Assembly: GCF_006636205.1 (NCBI RefSeq)
Contig: NZ_VIGB01000003.1
Span: 6,016,501-6,080,500 of the forward strand
Length of the DNA: 64,000 bases
Reading direction: 5' to 3'
From: Kitasatospora acidiphila
Lineage (GTDB): Bacteria > Actinomycetota > Actinomycetes > Streptomycetales > Streptomycetaceae
In this document: positions 36,944 through 46,541 of the stretch, piece after piece
How the letters are laid out: every line of letters begins with the position of its first letter
How positions within the stretch are numbered: the stretch's first letter is position 1
Translations under genes and position numbers: made by a program
Notes under the pieces: generated by a model
Seen by the model: only the letters and a program-made list of their open reading frames with translations
Databases searched by the model: none
Told to the model about the DNA's origin: nothing

Positions 36944-36979
36944 GACAATCATTCTCATATTATCTGGAAATGATAGTCA
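36943..36979 (-). promoter_or_regulatory. Two Zur boxes before znuA
   Basis: Box 1, 36943-36957, TGACAATCATTCTCA, is a perfect 7-1-7 palindrome at the key positions of the actinobacterial Zur pattern (TGA-N-AAT-N-ATT-N-TCA). Box 2, 36965-36979, TGGAAATGATAGTCA, is a weaker copy. Their centres are 22 bp apart, about two helical turns, allowing side-by-side dimers. A TTGACT (36975-36980, complement) may be the -35. Box 1 touches the znuA start codon, so the mRNA may be leaderless or very short. Confidence 0.85.
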
Positions 36980-37149
36980 ACTCGCGCAGATGTGACATCG
37001 GGCGCTCACGGCGCCCCACGCGCGCCGGGTAATCGATTTGAGCCCCCCACCCGCACGCCCGGTAACCTGAGGTATTCGGGTGCGCGCAACCAGCCGCGCC
37101 TTGACCGGGCCGTCGCGCGTGAGCGCGGCGTCGTATTGAAGAGAGCACT

Positions 37150-38532
<1,383 letters not shown>

Positions 38533-38547
38533 CCCACCGCCGTTCGA

Positions 38548-38587
38548 AAGGAGCGGGCCCCTTCCGCACGGAAGGGGCCCGCTCCTT
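38548..38587. terminator. Hairpin after glyS
   Basis: Perfect 18-bp stem (38548-38565 with 38570-38587) and GCAC loop, 15 bases after the glyS stop and facing the convergent NADAR gene. Confidence 0.85.
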
Positions 38588-38602
38588 CGTTCGTCTCCGT
38601 CG

Positions 38603-38636
38603 TTCTCACGCCAACCGTTCTTTCTCACGCCAACCG
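38603..38636. repeat. 19-bp tandem duplication at NADAR 3' end
   Basis: TTCTCACGCCAACCG occurs at 38603-38617 and 38622-38636, period 19 bp. The second copy holds the stop codon of the NADAR gene; the first is non-coding, just after it. Looks like a slippage duplication. Confidence 0.75.
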
Positions 38637-39185
38637 CTCGCGCGCCGCCATCAGCGCGAACCCGAGCAGGTTGAGCCCGCGCCAGCGCGCCGGACTCGCG
38701 GCCCGCTCGTCGTCGGCCGCCAACCCGATGCCCCACACCCGGTCCACCGGACTGGCCTCCACCAGCACCCGGTTGCCGGTGCCGAGCAGATACGCGCGCA
38801 GCGCCGGATCCTGCCCGAACTTGGCCACATTGCCCGCCGTCACCAGCTCGAACCGCGCCTCGGCCCACCGCTCCTCGGTGAACCCCCGCACCTGCCGACC
38901 CAGCTTCTTCGCCTCGGCGGGCGTCCGCGCCGCCAGGATCCGCGGCACCAGCGCCTCGTCCCCGAACAGCCGCGCCTTGCTCACCATCATCCAGTGCTCC
39001 GCCGTGGCGTACCGCACCCCGCCGATCTCGAACGGCGACGGCCACCACTGACTCAGCGACCCCGGGCCGGTGCTGCCGTCGCGCTGGGGCTGGTGCCCCC
39101 AGAAGAACAGGTACTTGGGCCGGGCACCGGCGGTGGTGAGGGACAGCAGGTCGGCGACGGAACGGGACTGGGAAGGGTGGTTCAT
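38625..39185 (-). CDS. NADAR family (YbiA-like) N-glycosidase
   Basis: 186 residues. Motifs KYLFFWGHQP, ATAEHWMMVSKA (catalytic Glu region) and WRGLNLLGFALM identify the NADAR family: YbiA-like enzymes cleave glycosidic bonds of riboflavin intermediates, and others remove ADP-ribose from nucleobases. Which one applies cannot be told. ATG at 39185 gives the usual length. A separate, unlinked gene; no DarT-type toxin is next to it. Confidence 0.82.
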   Translation of the reverse strand: MNHPSQSRSVADLLSLTTAGARPKYLFFWGHQPQRDGSTGPGSLSQWWPSPFEIGGVRYATAEHWMMVSKARLFGDEALVPRILAARTPAEAKKLGRQVRGFTEERWAEARFELVTAGNVAKFGQDPALRAYLLGTGNRVLVEASPVDRVWGIGLAADDERAASPARWRGLNLLGFALMAARERLA

Positions 39186-39337
39186 GGGGCGATCGTCGCA
39201 GGAGGGGGTGACAGCGGGCGAGGGCTTTTCGGATGTGCCGGGTGGAGAACGGACCATCCGCGCGGCCCTCGCCCGGGTGCCGCGTAAGGAGGCGTAGGTT
39301 CGGTCCCAGTAGGCACGTTGGCACGTTCGGGGAGCTC

Positions 39338-40543
39338 ATGGACATCCTGATCCTCGCCGCCGGTTCGACCGGTGACGTCATCCCGTTCACCGGGCTCGGG
39401 GTTCGACTCCTTCGCGCCGGGCATCAGGTGGCCATCGCCACCCAGCCGCGGTTCGAAGCCCTGGTCACCGCGAGCGGGTTGGGCTTCCGGCCGCTGCCCG
39501 GGGAGTTGCGGCGCGAGTTGAAGCCCATGCAGCAGGCGGCCGCGTTCATCCGGGACATGGGGAGCGGGGCGCCGGCGCTGGCCGAGCCCAAGGTCGACGT
39601 GCTGCTGGTCAACGCGACCACCGCGCAGCTGGGCTGGCAGCTGGCCGAGGCCACCGGGGCCGCCTGCGTCGGGGCGCTGCTGCAACCGGTGCACCCCACG
39701 GGGGAGTTCTCGTCCGTCGTCGGGGGCGGCCGCTCGCTGGGCCGCTGGGGGAACCGCGCGGCGGGGCGGCTGGCGCTGCGCATCATGGACCGGATGTACG
39801 ACCCGACGGTCCGTCGGCTGCGTGCCGAGTTCGGGCTGCCGCCGATGCGCGCCGCTGCCGTCCGGGCCCGCGAGGAGCGGGCCGGCTGGCCGGTGCTGTA
39901 CGGCTACAGCACTGCTCTGCTGCCCCGCCCGGCGGACTGGCGCGCCGGGCTGGAGGTGGTCGGCAACTGGTGGCCCGATGTGCCGGCCGATGCCCAACTC
40001 CCTTCCGAGCTGGTCGACTTCCTCCAGGCCGGACCGCCGCCGGTGCTCATCGGCTTCGGTAGCATGGGCAGTGGCGAGGGCGAGCGCCTCAGCGAGCTGG
40101 CCGTCGCCGCCCTCCGCGAGGCGGGCCTGCGCGGCCTCCTGCAAGCCGGCTGGGCGGGCCTGGCCGGCGGGGACGCCCACCCGGACATCCTCACCATCGG
40201 CGAACTGCCCCACGCCCTGCTCTTCCCCCAGCTGGCCGCCGTCGTCCACCACGGCGGCGCGGGCACCACCGCGGCCGCCCTGCGCGCCGGAACCCCCTCC
40301 CTCGCCGTCCCCATCCTCGGCGATCAGCCCTTCTTCGGCCGCCGCATCGCCACCCTGGGCGCCGGCCCCGCCCCGATCCCCTTCAAGCGCCTGACCGTTG
40401 ACCGCCTGGCCACCGCCCTCACCGACGCTGTGACCACCAGGTCCTACCGCGCCCGCGCCGCCGCCATCGCGGAGCGGATGGCCGGCGAGGACGGCGCGGG
40501 GCGGGCAGTGGAGCTCATCGAGGAGTGGACCAGGCCGCACTGA
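39338..40543 (+). CDS. Glycosyltransferase, GT1 (UGT-like)
   Basis: 401 residues, MGT/UGT type. N-terminal GSTGDVIPFTGLGVRLLRAGHQV and C-terminal donor site VVHHGGAGTTAAALRAGTPSLAVPILGDQPFFGRR, characteristic of sterol- or macrolide-type glucosyltransferases. ATG at 39338 with GGGGAG 4 bases upstream. No clear cluster around it, so the acceptor is unknown. Ends at a hairpin. Confidence 0.88.
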   Translation: MDILILAAGSTGDVIPFTGLGVRLLRAGHQVAIATQPRFEALVTASGLGFRPLPGELRRELKPMQQAAAFIRDMGSGAPALAEPKVDVLLVNATTAQLGWQLAEATGAACVGALLQPVHPTGEFSSVVGGGRSLGRWGNRAAGRLALRIMDRMYDPTVRRLRAEFGLPPMRAAAVRAREERAGWPVLYGYSTALLPRPADWRAGLEVVGNWWPDVPADAQLPSELVDFLQAGPPPVLIGFGSMGSGEGERLSELAVAALREAGLRGLLQAGWAGLAGGDAHPDILTIGELPHALLFPQLAAVVHHGGAGTTAAALRAGTPSLAVPILGDQPFFGRRIATLGAGPAPIPFKRLTVDRLATALTDAVTTRSYRARAAAIAERMAGEDGAGRAVELIEEWTRPH

Positions 40544-40560
40544 CCGGACCACGGCAAGCC

Positions 40561-40592
40561 GAAGGGCGGCTGGTGACCACCAGCCGCCCTTC
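40561..40592. terminator. Hairpin between glycosyltransferase and MFS gene
   Basis: Perfect 14-bp stem (40561-40574 with 40579-40592), GACC loop, between convergent genes; probably bidirectional. Confidence 0.85.
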
Positions 40593-40622
40593 CGCAACCA
40601 ACGCCCAACTGCCTCCTGGGGC

Positions 40623-42110
40623 TCACCCCATGGACCGCGGCAGGCGGGTCGACAGGAAGGTGACCACGGCGGCGCCGGCCAGCTCGATCACCAGCACCAG
40701 GGCCAGTGCGTGCGCCATCCCCATCGTGGGCACCAGGGAGAGGAACAGGGTGCCCAGGGTCGCCACGCCCAGGGCGAGGCTGGACTGCTGCGTGGTGGCG
40801 AGGACACCGCTGCCGACGCCCGCCCGCTCCAGCGGGACGGTGGACAGCACGACCCGGAACAGCGGGGTGCCGACCAGGCCGTTGCCGCTGCCGATCAGGA
40901 ACATGGCGGGCAGCAGCGAGAAGATGCCCAGGTGCTTGAAGTCGGCCAGGACCGTCACCATCAGCACGATCAGACCGACCGGCATGATCAGCGAGCCCGC
41001 CGTTATCACCCGGCTGCCGAACCGGCCGATCAGGCGCGGGCCGGCCAGCGAGGTGGAGAAGTAGCCGACGGCGAGCGGGACCAGGGCCCAGCCGGAGTCG
41101 ACGGGGCTCAGGTGCAGGCCCTGCTGCAGGGTGATCGCCAGGATGAACATGAAGGCGCCGAAGTTGCCGAAGTAGGGGAGCGCGATGCCCAGTCCGCGGC
41201 GCATTTCGGGGATCCGCAGCAGCGTCAGCGGCACCAGCGGCGTCTGACCGGCGGCCTCCGAGCGGCGCTCGACGGTGATGAACGCCCAAGCGATGAACGG
41301 GAAGAGGCCCAGCGAGACCCAGGTCCACAGCGGCCAGCCGACCGCGCGGCCCTCCATCAGCGGCACGAACAGGCTGAGCAGCGCGGCGCAGAGCAGCAGG
41401 GTGCCGGGCAGGTCGACGCGGCTGGGCGCGTCGGAGCGGCTCTCGGGCACGGCGCGCAGCGCCAGCACGCCGGCGGCCAGCGCGAACGGCACGTTGAGCA
41501 GGAAGACCGCGCGCCAGCTGCTGCCGAACAGGTCGGCCTGCACCAGCATGCCGCCGAGCACCTGGCCGATCACCACGGCGATGCCTCCGGCCGCACCGTA
41601 GATGCTCAGCGCACGGGCCCGGTGCGGGCCGCTGGTGGAGGCGGTGATGGTGGCGAGCACCTGCGGGATCAGCAGCGCGGCCGCGGCGCCCTGGGCGACC
41701 CGGGCGCCGACCAGGGTCCAGGCGGTGGGGGCCAGGCCGCAGGCCAACGAGGTGAGGGCGAACAGGGCCGCGCCGGCGATGAACAGCTTGCGGCGGCCGA
41801 GGCTGTCGCCGAGCCGTCCGCCGAGTACCAGCAGGACGGCGAAGGCGATGCCGTAGCCGGCGGCGACCAGTTCCAGCACGGCCGGGCCGGCGGCCAGGTC
41901 GTGGTCGATGGTGGGCAGCGCGACGTTGACGATGAAGAAGTCGAGCATCGGCAGGAAGGCGCCGAGCAGGACGGTGATCAGGCCGAGGGCCGAGAGGGAG
42001 CGGTGCTCGGCGGAGGCGGGGACGGCTGCCGGGGCGGGGGCGGTCGGGAGGGGGAGGCGGCCGGTGAGGGCTTGCGGGCGGTCCAGTTGCTGTTCCAGTT
42101 GCTTGGTCAC
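40623..42110 (-). CDS. MFS multidrug exporter (DHA2, 14 TM)
   Basis: 495-residue drug:H+ antiporter of the 14-helix DHA2 family. First helix LLGAFLPMLDFFIVNVALPTI with motif D1, motif A GGRLGDSLGRRK, and motif C-like GGIAVVIGQVLGG. GTG at 42110 is chosen because the frame upstream reads through the intergenic operators. Divergent from a MmyB-type regulator with two palindromes between, so probably controlled by it. Confidence 0.9.
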   Translation of the reverse strand: MTKQLEQQLDRPQALTGRLPLPTAPAPAAVPASAEHRSLSALGLITVLLGAFLPMLDFFIVNVALPTIDHDLAAGPAVLELVAAGYGIAFAVLLVLGGRLGDSLGRRKLFIAGAALFALTSLACGLAPTAWTLVGARVAQGAAAALLIPQVLATITASTSGPHRARALSIYGAAGGIAVVIGQVLGGMLVQADLFGSSWRAVFLLNVPFALAAGVLALRAVPESRSDAPSRVDLPGTLLLCAALLSLFVPLMEGRAVGWPLWTWVSLGLFPFIAWAFITVERRSEAAGQTPLVPLTLLRIPEMRRGLGIALPYFGNFGAFMFILAITLQQGLHLSPVDSGWALVPLAVGYFSTSLAGPRLIGRFGSRVITAGSLIMPVGLIVLMVTVLADFKHLGIFSLLPAMFLIGSGNGLVGTPLFRVVLSTVPLERAGVGSGVLATTQQSSLALGVATLGTLFLSLVPTMGMAHALALVLVIELAGAAVVTFLSTRLPRSMG

Positions 42111-42137
42111 GACGACTACGATCCCGTCCGCAATAGC

Positions 42138-42169
42138 CTGGTACCAGAGTCTCGTTATCCTGGTACCAG
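42138..42169. promoter_or_regulatory. Twin CTGGTACCAG operators
   Basis: Two identical 10-bp palindromes CTGGTACCAG at 42138-42147 and 42160-42169, 22 bp apart (two helical turns), in the 112-bp gap between the divergent exporter and regulator. A half-site GCACCAG at 42179-42185 may be a third. The adjacent XRE/MmyB protein is the likely binder. Confidence 0.75.
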
Positions 42170-42222
42170 AACTACCCGGCACCAGGGTCGCGTTCGGTGT
42201 GCCAGGGGCGCATCCTAGGGGC

Positions 42223-43215
42223 ATGTCCACCGTCAACACCCCTGCCGACACGGCCAGTCGACCGCTGTCCGACGCCCTCGCGCCGCACGCGGACGCCCTC
42301 GCGCCGTCCGCCGACGCCCTCGCGCCGTCCGCCGACGCCCTCGCGCCGTCCGCGCCGATCGAGCGTCCCGCGTCGCCCGCGCACACCGCCAGCCCCGAGC
42401 TGCGCCGCCAGGAGCTGGCCGCGTTCCTGCGCAGCCGCCGGGAGCGCATCACCCCGGAGCAGGTCGGCCTGCCGTCCACCGGCCGCCGGCGCACGCCGGG
42501 GCTGCGCCGCGAGGAGGTGGCGCAGCTCGCCTCGGTGGGCGTCACCTGGTACACGTGGCTGGAGCAGGGCCGGGACATCCAGGTGTCGGGCCAGGTGCTG
42601 GCCGCCGTCTCCCGGGCGCTGCTGCTGGACCCCAACGAGCGGGCCCACCTCTACACGCTGGCCGGCGCGGCCGATCCGGTGCCGAGCAAGGACTGCCCGA
42701 TCGTCACCCCCGTGGTGCAGCGGGTGCTGGACCAGCTCGCCCCGCTGCCCGCCTGCGTGCTGAACGCCCGGTACGACGTGCTGGCGTACAACGACATGTA
42801 CGTGAAGCTGCTGGGTGAGCTGGATGATCTGCCGTTCGAGCAGCGCAACCTGATCTGGCTGCTCTTCACCGACCCCGGGTACCGCGCCCGCTACCTCGAC
42901 CCGGAGGCCGCCAGCCGGACCGTGGTCGCCCGGCTGCGCACGGGGCTGGCCGAGCACGTGGGCGATCCGGCCTGGAAGGCGCTGCTGAACCGGCTGCGCC
43001 AGGCCTCGCCGGAGTTCGAGGAGGCCTGGGCGCGGTATGACGTCGCGGCCCAGGTGGCGGGCGGCATCAAGGGCTTCGTGCACCCGGTGGTGGGCTCGCT
43101 GCGGATGAACTACACCTCCATGTGGCTGGGACCGCGCCAGGGCGCCCGGGTGACCGTCTACACCCCCAGCGACGAGGACTCGGAAGCTCGGCTGCAGCAG
43201 CTCGCCCGGCCCTGA
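42223..43215 (+). CDS. XRE family regulator, MmyB ligand-binding domain
   Basis: 330 residues: a low-complexity N-terminus with four 7-residue repeats (DALAPSA type), a helix-turn-helix (LGRRRTPGLRREEVAQLASVGVTWYTWLEQGR region, residues about 75-140), and the MmyB-like ligand-binding domain (VLNARYDVLAYNDMY, LRMNYTSMWLGPR). MmyB-like proteins were described as fatty-acid binders. Divergent from the MFS exporter, so probably its repressor. Confidence 0.88.
   Translation: MSTVNTPADTASRPLSDALAPHADALAPSADALAPSADALAPSAPIERPASPAHTASPELRRQELAAFLRSRRERITPEQVGLPSTGRRRTPGLRREEVAQLASVGVTWYTWLEQGRDIQVSGQVLAAVSRALLLDPNERAHLYTLAGAADPVPSKDCPIVTPVVQRVLDQLAPLPACVLNARYDVLAYNDMYVKLLGELDDLPFEQRNLIWLLFTDPGYRARYLDPEAASRTVVARLRTGLAEHVGDPAWKALLNRLRQASPEFEEAWARYDVAAQVAGGIKGFVHPVVGSLRMNYTSMWLGPRQGARVTVYTPSDEDSEARLQQLARP
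42271..42354 (+). repeat. Four 21-bp tandem repeats inside the regulator gene
   Basis: Four copies of a 21-bp unit starting GACGCCCTCGCGCCG, encoding DALAPSA/DALAPHA. The two middle copies are identical. It lies in the non-conserved N-terminus, so copy number could vary without harming the DNA-binding domain. Confidence 0.9.
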
Positions 43216-43219
43216 GCCC

Positions 43220-43285
43220 ACTCTGAGCCCGCTCCGAGCTCGCTCCGAACCCGCTCCGAACCCGCTCCGAACCCGCTCTGACCTG
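43220..43285. repeat. 11-bp tandem repeat after the regulator gene
   Basis: Three perfect copies of GCTCCGAACCC (43242-43274) flanked by two degenerate copies upstream and one partial copy downstream. It starts 5 bases after the regulator stop. The period is about one helical turn. Non-coding; unknown role. Confidence 0.85.
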
Positions 43286-43318
43286 TGCTGAGCTGGACCG
43301 CTCGGATCATGAGCGCAA

Positions 43319-43354
43319 GAAACCAGCGCCTAACCGCCACCAGGCGCTGGTTTC
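43319..43354. terminator. Hairpin after regulator gene
   Basis: Perfect 13-bp arms 43319-43331 and 43342-43354 (GAAACCAGCGCCT), 10-base loop. The remaining bases up to 43461 hold no gene; they should include the asparaginase promoter, which I cannot place. Confidence 0.75.
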
Positions 43355-43461
43355 CACCACGATCGGGCCGCCTCGCGCTGAAACTAGCGATCGCCTTGCG
43401 CGCTCGCTTCCCTACCATTGCGACCGTCTACACGTACGACCATCGAATGGGGTGACGAGCC

Positions 43462-44511
43462 ATGGGGCGGATCGTCGTCATCAGCACCGGCGGAACCATC
43501 GCCAGCCGCTGGCAGGGGACCGGCTTCGCCGCCGACGCCCGCGGCGACGAGGTGATGGCCACCGCCGCCGTGCCCACCGGCATCGAGGTCGAGGTGGTGG
43601 ACCTGTTCAGCGTGAACAGCCCGCGCCTCACCACCGTCCACCAGCTCACCCTGCTGGAGACCGTGCACCAGGTGCTCGCCGACCCGGCGGTGGACGGCAT
43701 CGTGGTCACCCATGGCACCGACACCCTGGAGGAGACCGCCTTCCTGGTCGACCTCCACCACCACGACCCGCGCCCGGTCGTCTTCACCGGCGCCCAGCTG
43801 CCGATGGACGCCGCCGACGGCGACGGCCCCGGCAACCTGCACGACGCCCTGGTCACCGCCGCCACCGTGCGCGACCTCGGCGTGCTGATCGTCTTCGACG
43901 GCAAGGTGCACGCCGCGCGCGGCACCGTGAAGACCCAGACCGTGGCCGCCGACGCATTCGCCGACCCGTCCGGCAACCGGGTCGGGGACGTCGGCTTCGG
44001 CCGGGTCTGCGTGCTGCAGACCCCCGAGCGGTCGGCCCCGCTCCCGCTGCCCGTCCAGCCGGCCGTCGCTCCCCGGGTCGACGTGGTGGTGCACCACAGC
44101 GACGGCGACCCGGTGCTGTTCAACGCCGCGATCGACGCCGGTGCGCAGGGCGTGGTGCTGGTCGCCACCGGCGCCGGCAACGCCACCCCGGAGTTCGTGG
44201 ACGCGGTGGCCGCCGCCCGCGCCCAGGGGGTGCTGGTCGCCCTGACCACCCGGGTCTCAGCCGGTGCGGTCACCGAGATCTACACCCACGGCGGCGCGGT
44301 CGACCTGGTCGCCGCCGGAGCGGTCCCCACCGGGACGCTGCGCGCCGGCCAGGCCCGGATCGCCGTGCTCGCGGCGCTGCTGGCCGAGACGGCCGGCGAG
44401 CGCCGAACCGAGGTGCTGCGCGCGCTCCTCGGGCAGCCCGACGGGCAGGCCGCCGCTGTGGCTCTGCCCGACGGGGAGGCCGTCGCTGCGGAGCTGCCCG
44501 ACGCGGCCTGA
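43462..44511 (+). CDS. L-asparaginase (type I-like)
   Basis: Hydrolyses asparagine to aspartate and ammonia. 349 residues, no signal peptide. N-terminal ISTGGTIAS with the first catalytic Thr and VTHGTDTLEETAF with the Thr-Asp pair, plus GAQLPMDAADGDGPGNL. The last 35 residues are a low-complexity Gly/Ala/Pro tail. ATG at 43462, ribosome site GGTGACGAG is weak. The 3' end overlaps the reading frame of the convergent MATE gene. Confidence 0.93.
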   Translation: MGRIVVISTGGTIASRWQGTGFAADARGDEVMATAAVPTGIEVEVVDLFSVNSPRLTTVHQLTLLETVHQVLADPAVDGIVVTHGTDTLEETAFLVDLHHHDPRPVVFTGAQLPMDAADGDGPGNLHDALVTAATVRDLGVLIVFDGKVHAARGTVKTQTVAADAFADPSGNRVGDVGFGRVCVLQTPERSAPLPLPVQPAVAPRVDVVVHHSDGDPVLFNAAIDAGAQGVVLVATGAGNATPEFVDAVAAARAQGVLVALTTRVSAGAVTEIYTHGGAVDLVAAGAVPTGTLRAGQARIAVLAALLAETAGERRTEVLRALLGQPDGQAAAVALPDGEAVAAELPDAA

Positions 44512-45848
44512 CCGGCGGGACCACCCGGCCGGCCCGGTCAGCCGGGTCAGCCGGGTGAGCCCGAACAGTCCGGACAGCAGCAGCAACTGAGCGCCGGTGC
44601 CCAGGCTCATCGACAGCCAGACGCCCCGCACCCCGAGGGCGGGCACCGCGCTCAGCCCGTAGGCGAGCGGCAGTTGGAGCCCGGCGCCGAGCAGCGTCAC
44701 CCCGAACACCGCCCGGCTGCGCCCGCCGCCCAGGAACACCCCGCCGAGTGCCACCACCCCGCCAGCAGCACCAGATACGGCACCAGGTAGCGCAGCAGTA
44801 CCGTGCCCGCGCTCAACACGCCTGGTGCGTCGGTGAATCCGGCCAGCACCCAGCGCCCGCCCAGGGCGAGCGCCAGCCCACCGGCGGCGGCGACGGACAT
44901 CGCCACCAGCACAGCCTGACGAGCGATCAGGTTCCGTGCTGTTTCCGCGTCATGGGCTTCGCAATGGCGGGCGGTGAGGATGCTGGCCGCCTGGCGAACG
45001 GCATAGCAGGCCATGGTGATGAAGAGGATCACCTTGGTCCCGATCCCGTAGGCCGCCAGCTGGCCCTCGCCGAACCGGGCGACGATGCCGACCAGGCTCA
45101 TGGCGATGCCCATCCGCACCACGAAGTCCCCCGATGCCGGCAGCCCGACCGCCAGCAGCCGACGCATCACCGGGACCAACTCCCGCACGGGGGAAGGCTT
45201 CGGCCGTAGCGGCAGGCGCGTCAGGCTGCGGACCAGCGCGATCGCCCGCCCGAGCACCAGGGCCAACGCGGCACCCCGGACCCCGAGATGGGCGCCGTAG
45301 ATGAGCAGCGGATCGAGCACCAGGACGCACCCGTTGGCGAGCAGTGCGGTCCGCATCGGAGTCCGGGTGTCGCCCATTCCCTTGAAGATGCCGTCCACCA
45401 CGTTCTGGGCGAAGAAGACCGCGATGCCGGGAAACGCGATGGCGTAGAACTCCCCGGTGAGTCGGGCGGTTTCGGCCTCGGCCCCGACGAGTAGTCCCGC
45501 CAGCTGGTGGCGCAGCAGAAAGCCTGCGACCGCGACGAGCGGCGTGAGCGCCAGCCAGAGGATGGCGGCCGCCCGTGCGATCAGGGGCGGGGCGTCGTGT
45601 CGACCGCGCGCCTGCGCCTCGGCGAGCAGCACGGTGGTGCCGACGTTGGCCATCAGGATGACGCCGAGCAGGACGTTCTCCGTGGTGGTGGCCACGGCGG
45701 CGGCGCCCACGGCCGAAGCGCCCAGGCGGGCCAGCCAGGCGGTGTCGATGACGCCGGCGATGACGCCGGAGAGCAACTCCCCGTAGACCGGCAGGCCGAG
45801 CGTCAGCAGGGCGCGGCGGGTCTGGCGGGGCGACGGCAATGGTGGCAT
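44257..45848 (-). CDS. MATE family exporter, frameshifted near 44757
   Basis: Twelve-helix Na+/H+-driven exporter of the MATE family: GLPVYGELLSGVIAGVIDTAW at the N-terminus, DGIFKGMGDTRTPM, then ARFGEGQLAAYGIGTK. Near 44757 a GGGG run (coding strand) lacks one G; the last two helices (GVVALGGVFLGGG, GLQLPLAYGLSAVPALGVRGVWL) are one frame over. Even joined, the frame runs on to 44257, overlapping the asparaginase gene by 255 bp, while a 445-residue MATE would stop near 44512; a second indel near 44530 is possible. ATG at 45848 with GAGGAG 7 bases upstream. Confidence 0.82.
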
Positions 45849-45930
45849 GAGCACACTCCTCCTCTGGCGGCACCTCTTCTGACGGCACCTCTACTGGCAG
45901 CGCCTCTCCTGGCGACCCATCGAACCTTAT

Positions 45931-45955
45931 CTCTAATCGAGTGTCTCTAGTAGAG
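45931..45955. promoter_or_regulatory. Paired CTCTA palindromes before gene 45985
   Basis: CTCTAATCGAG (45931-45941) and the perfect palindrome CTCTAGTAGAG (45945-45955), 14 bp apart, in the gap between the divergent MATE gene and gene 45985. They may be operator half-sites; no regulator is next to them. Confidence 0.5.
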
Positions 45956-45984
45956 GTATGCCCGGCCTCTCGTAGAGTGGGCCC

Positions 45985-46518
45985 ATGAGCGACTCGCCCG
46001 TCCCGCCGTTCGCCGCCGAGCTGGCCGCCCTCGCGGCGACCGGGCAACTCGGCACACTTCAATACGGTGCTCTGCTAGGAGAGTTGGCCGAGCGCTACGG
46101 TCCACCGAGGGCCTGGGGGCGGGTGTTCCATGAGGACCGGTGGCCGCGCTGGTACAGCTACGGCAGCCTGCAGCTGATCTTCTGCGCGTGCCGCCGGCTC
46201 AAGTCGATCAGCATTCCGGTCTGGCACGGGGAACTTGAACTACCCGGCCCTGGAGTGGGGGAGCTGCGCACCGTCGACTCCCGGATCACCGAGTCCCAGG
46301 TGACGGCGGCCCTGGCCGACGCGGACGTGAAATGGACGGTCCTGACCTACCCCAACCTGCACGACCAGCGCACGCTGCAGGTCGAACTCAGCGAGGACGT
46401 GCGGGTGGACTTCGTGCTCGTCGACCGGGAGGCCTATGACGAACCGGTGCTGGACGACTGGCTGCTGTGCAAGGCGGGCCTCTGGGGCCAGCCGCACGAC
46501 TGCCCGAAAACGGATTGA
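45985..46518 (+). CDS. Unknown protein, 177 residues
   Basis: Soluble protein. It contains YGSLQLIFCACRRLKSISIPVW and DADVKWTVLTYPNLHDQR, then a beta-rich VRVDFVLVDREAYDEPV. I recall related hypothetical proteins in streptomycetes, sometimes grouped with immunity-type SMI1/KNR4-like folds, but no family was assigned. ATG 45985, weak ribosome site. It ends 23 bases before the GNAT gene. Confidence 0.7.
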   Translation: MSDSPVPPFAAELAALAATGQLGTLQYGALLGELAERYGPPRAWGRVFHEDRWPRWYSYGSLQLIFCACRRLKSISIPVWHGELELPGPGVGELRTVDSRITESQVTAALADADVKWTVLTYPNLHDQRTLQVELSEDVRVDFVLVDREAYDEPVLDDWLLCKAGLWGQPHDCPKTD

Positions 46519-46541
46519 CCTGCATACCTAGGCTGGCGGGC

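Noticed and set aside
36980..37149. T-box or glycine riboswitch before glyS
   Set aside because: I see no T-box core (TGGNACC region) or glycine-aptamer-like pairs in this 170-base gap.
43220..43285. CRISPR array
   Set aside because: The 11-bp units are contiguous with no spacers; simple tandem repeat.
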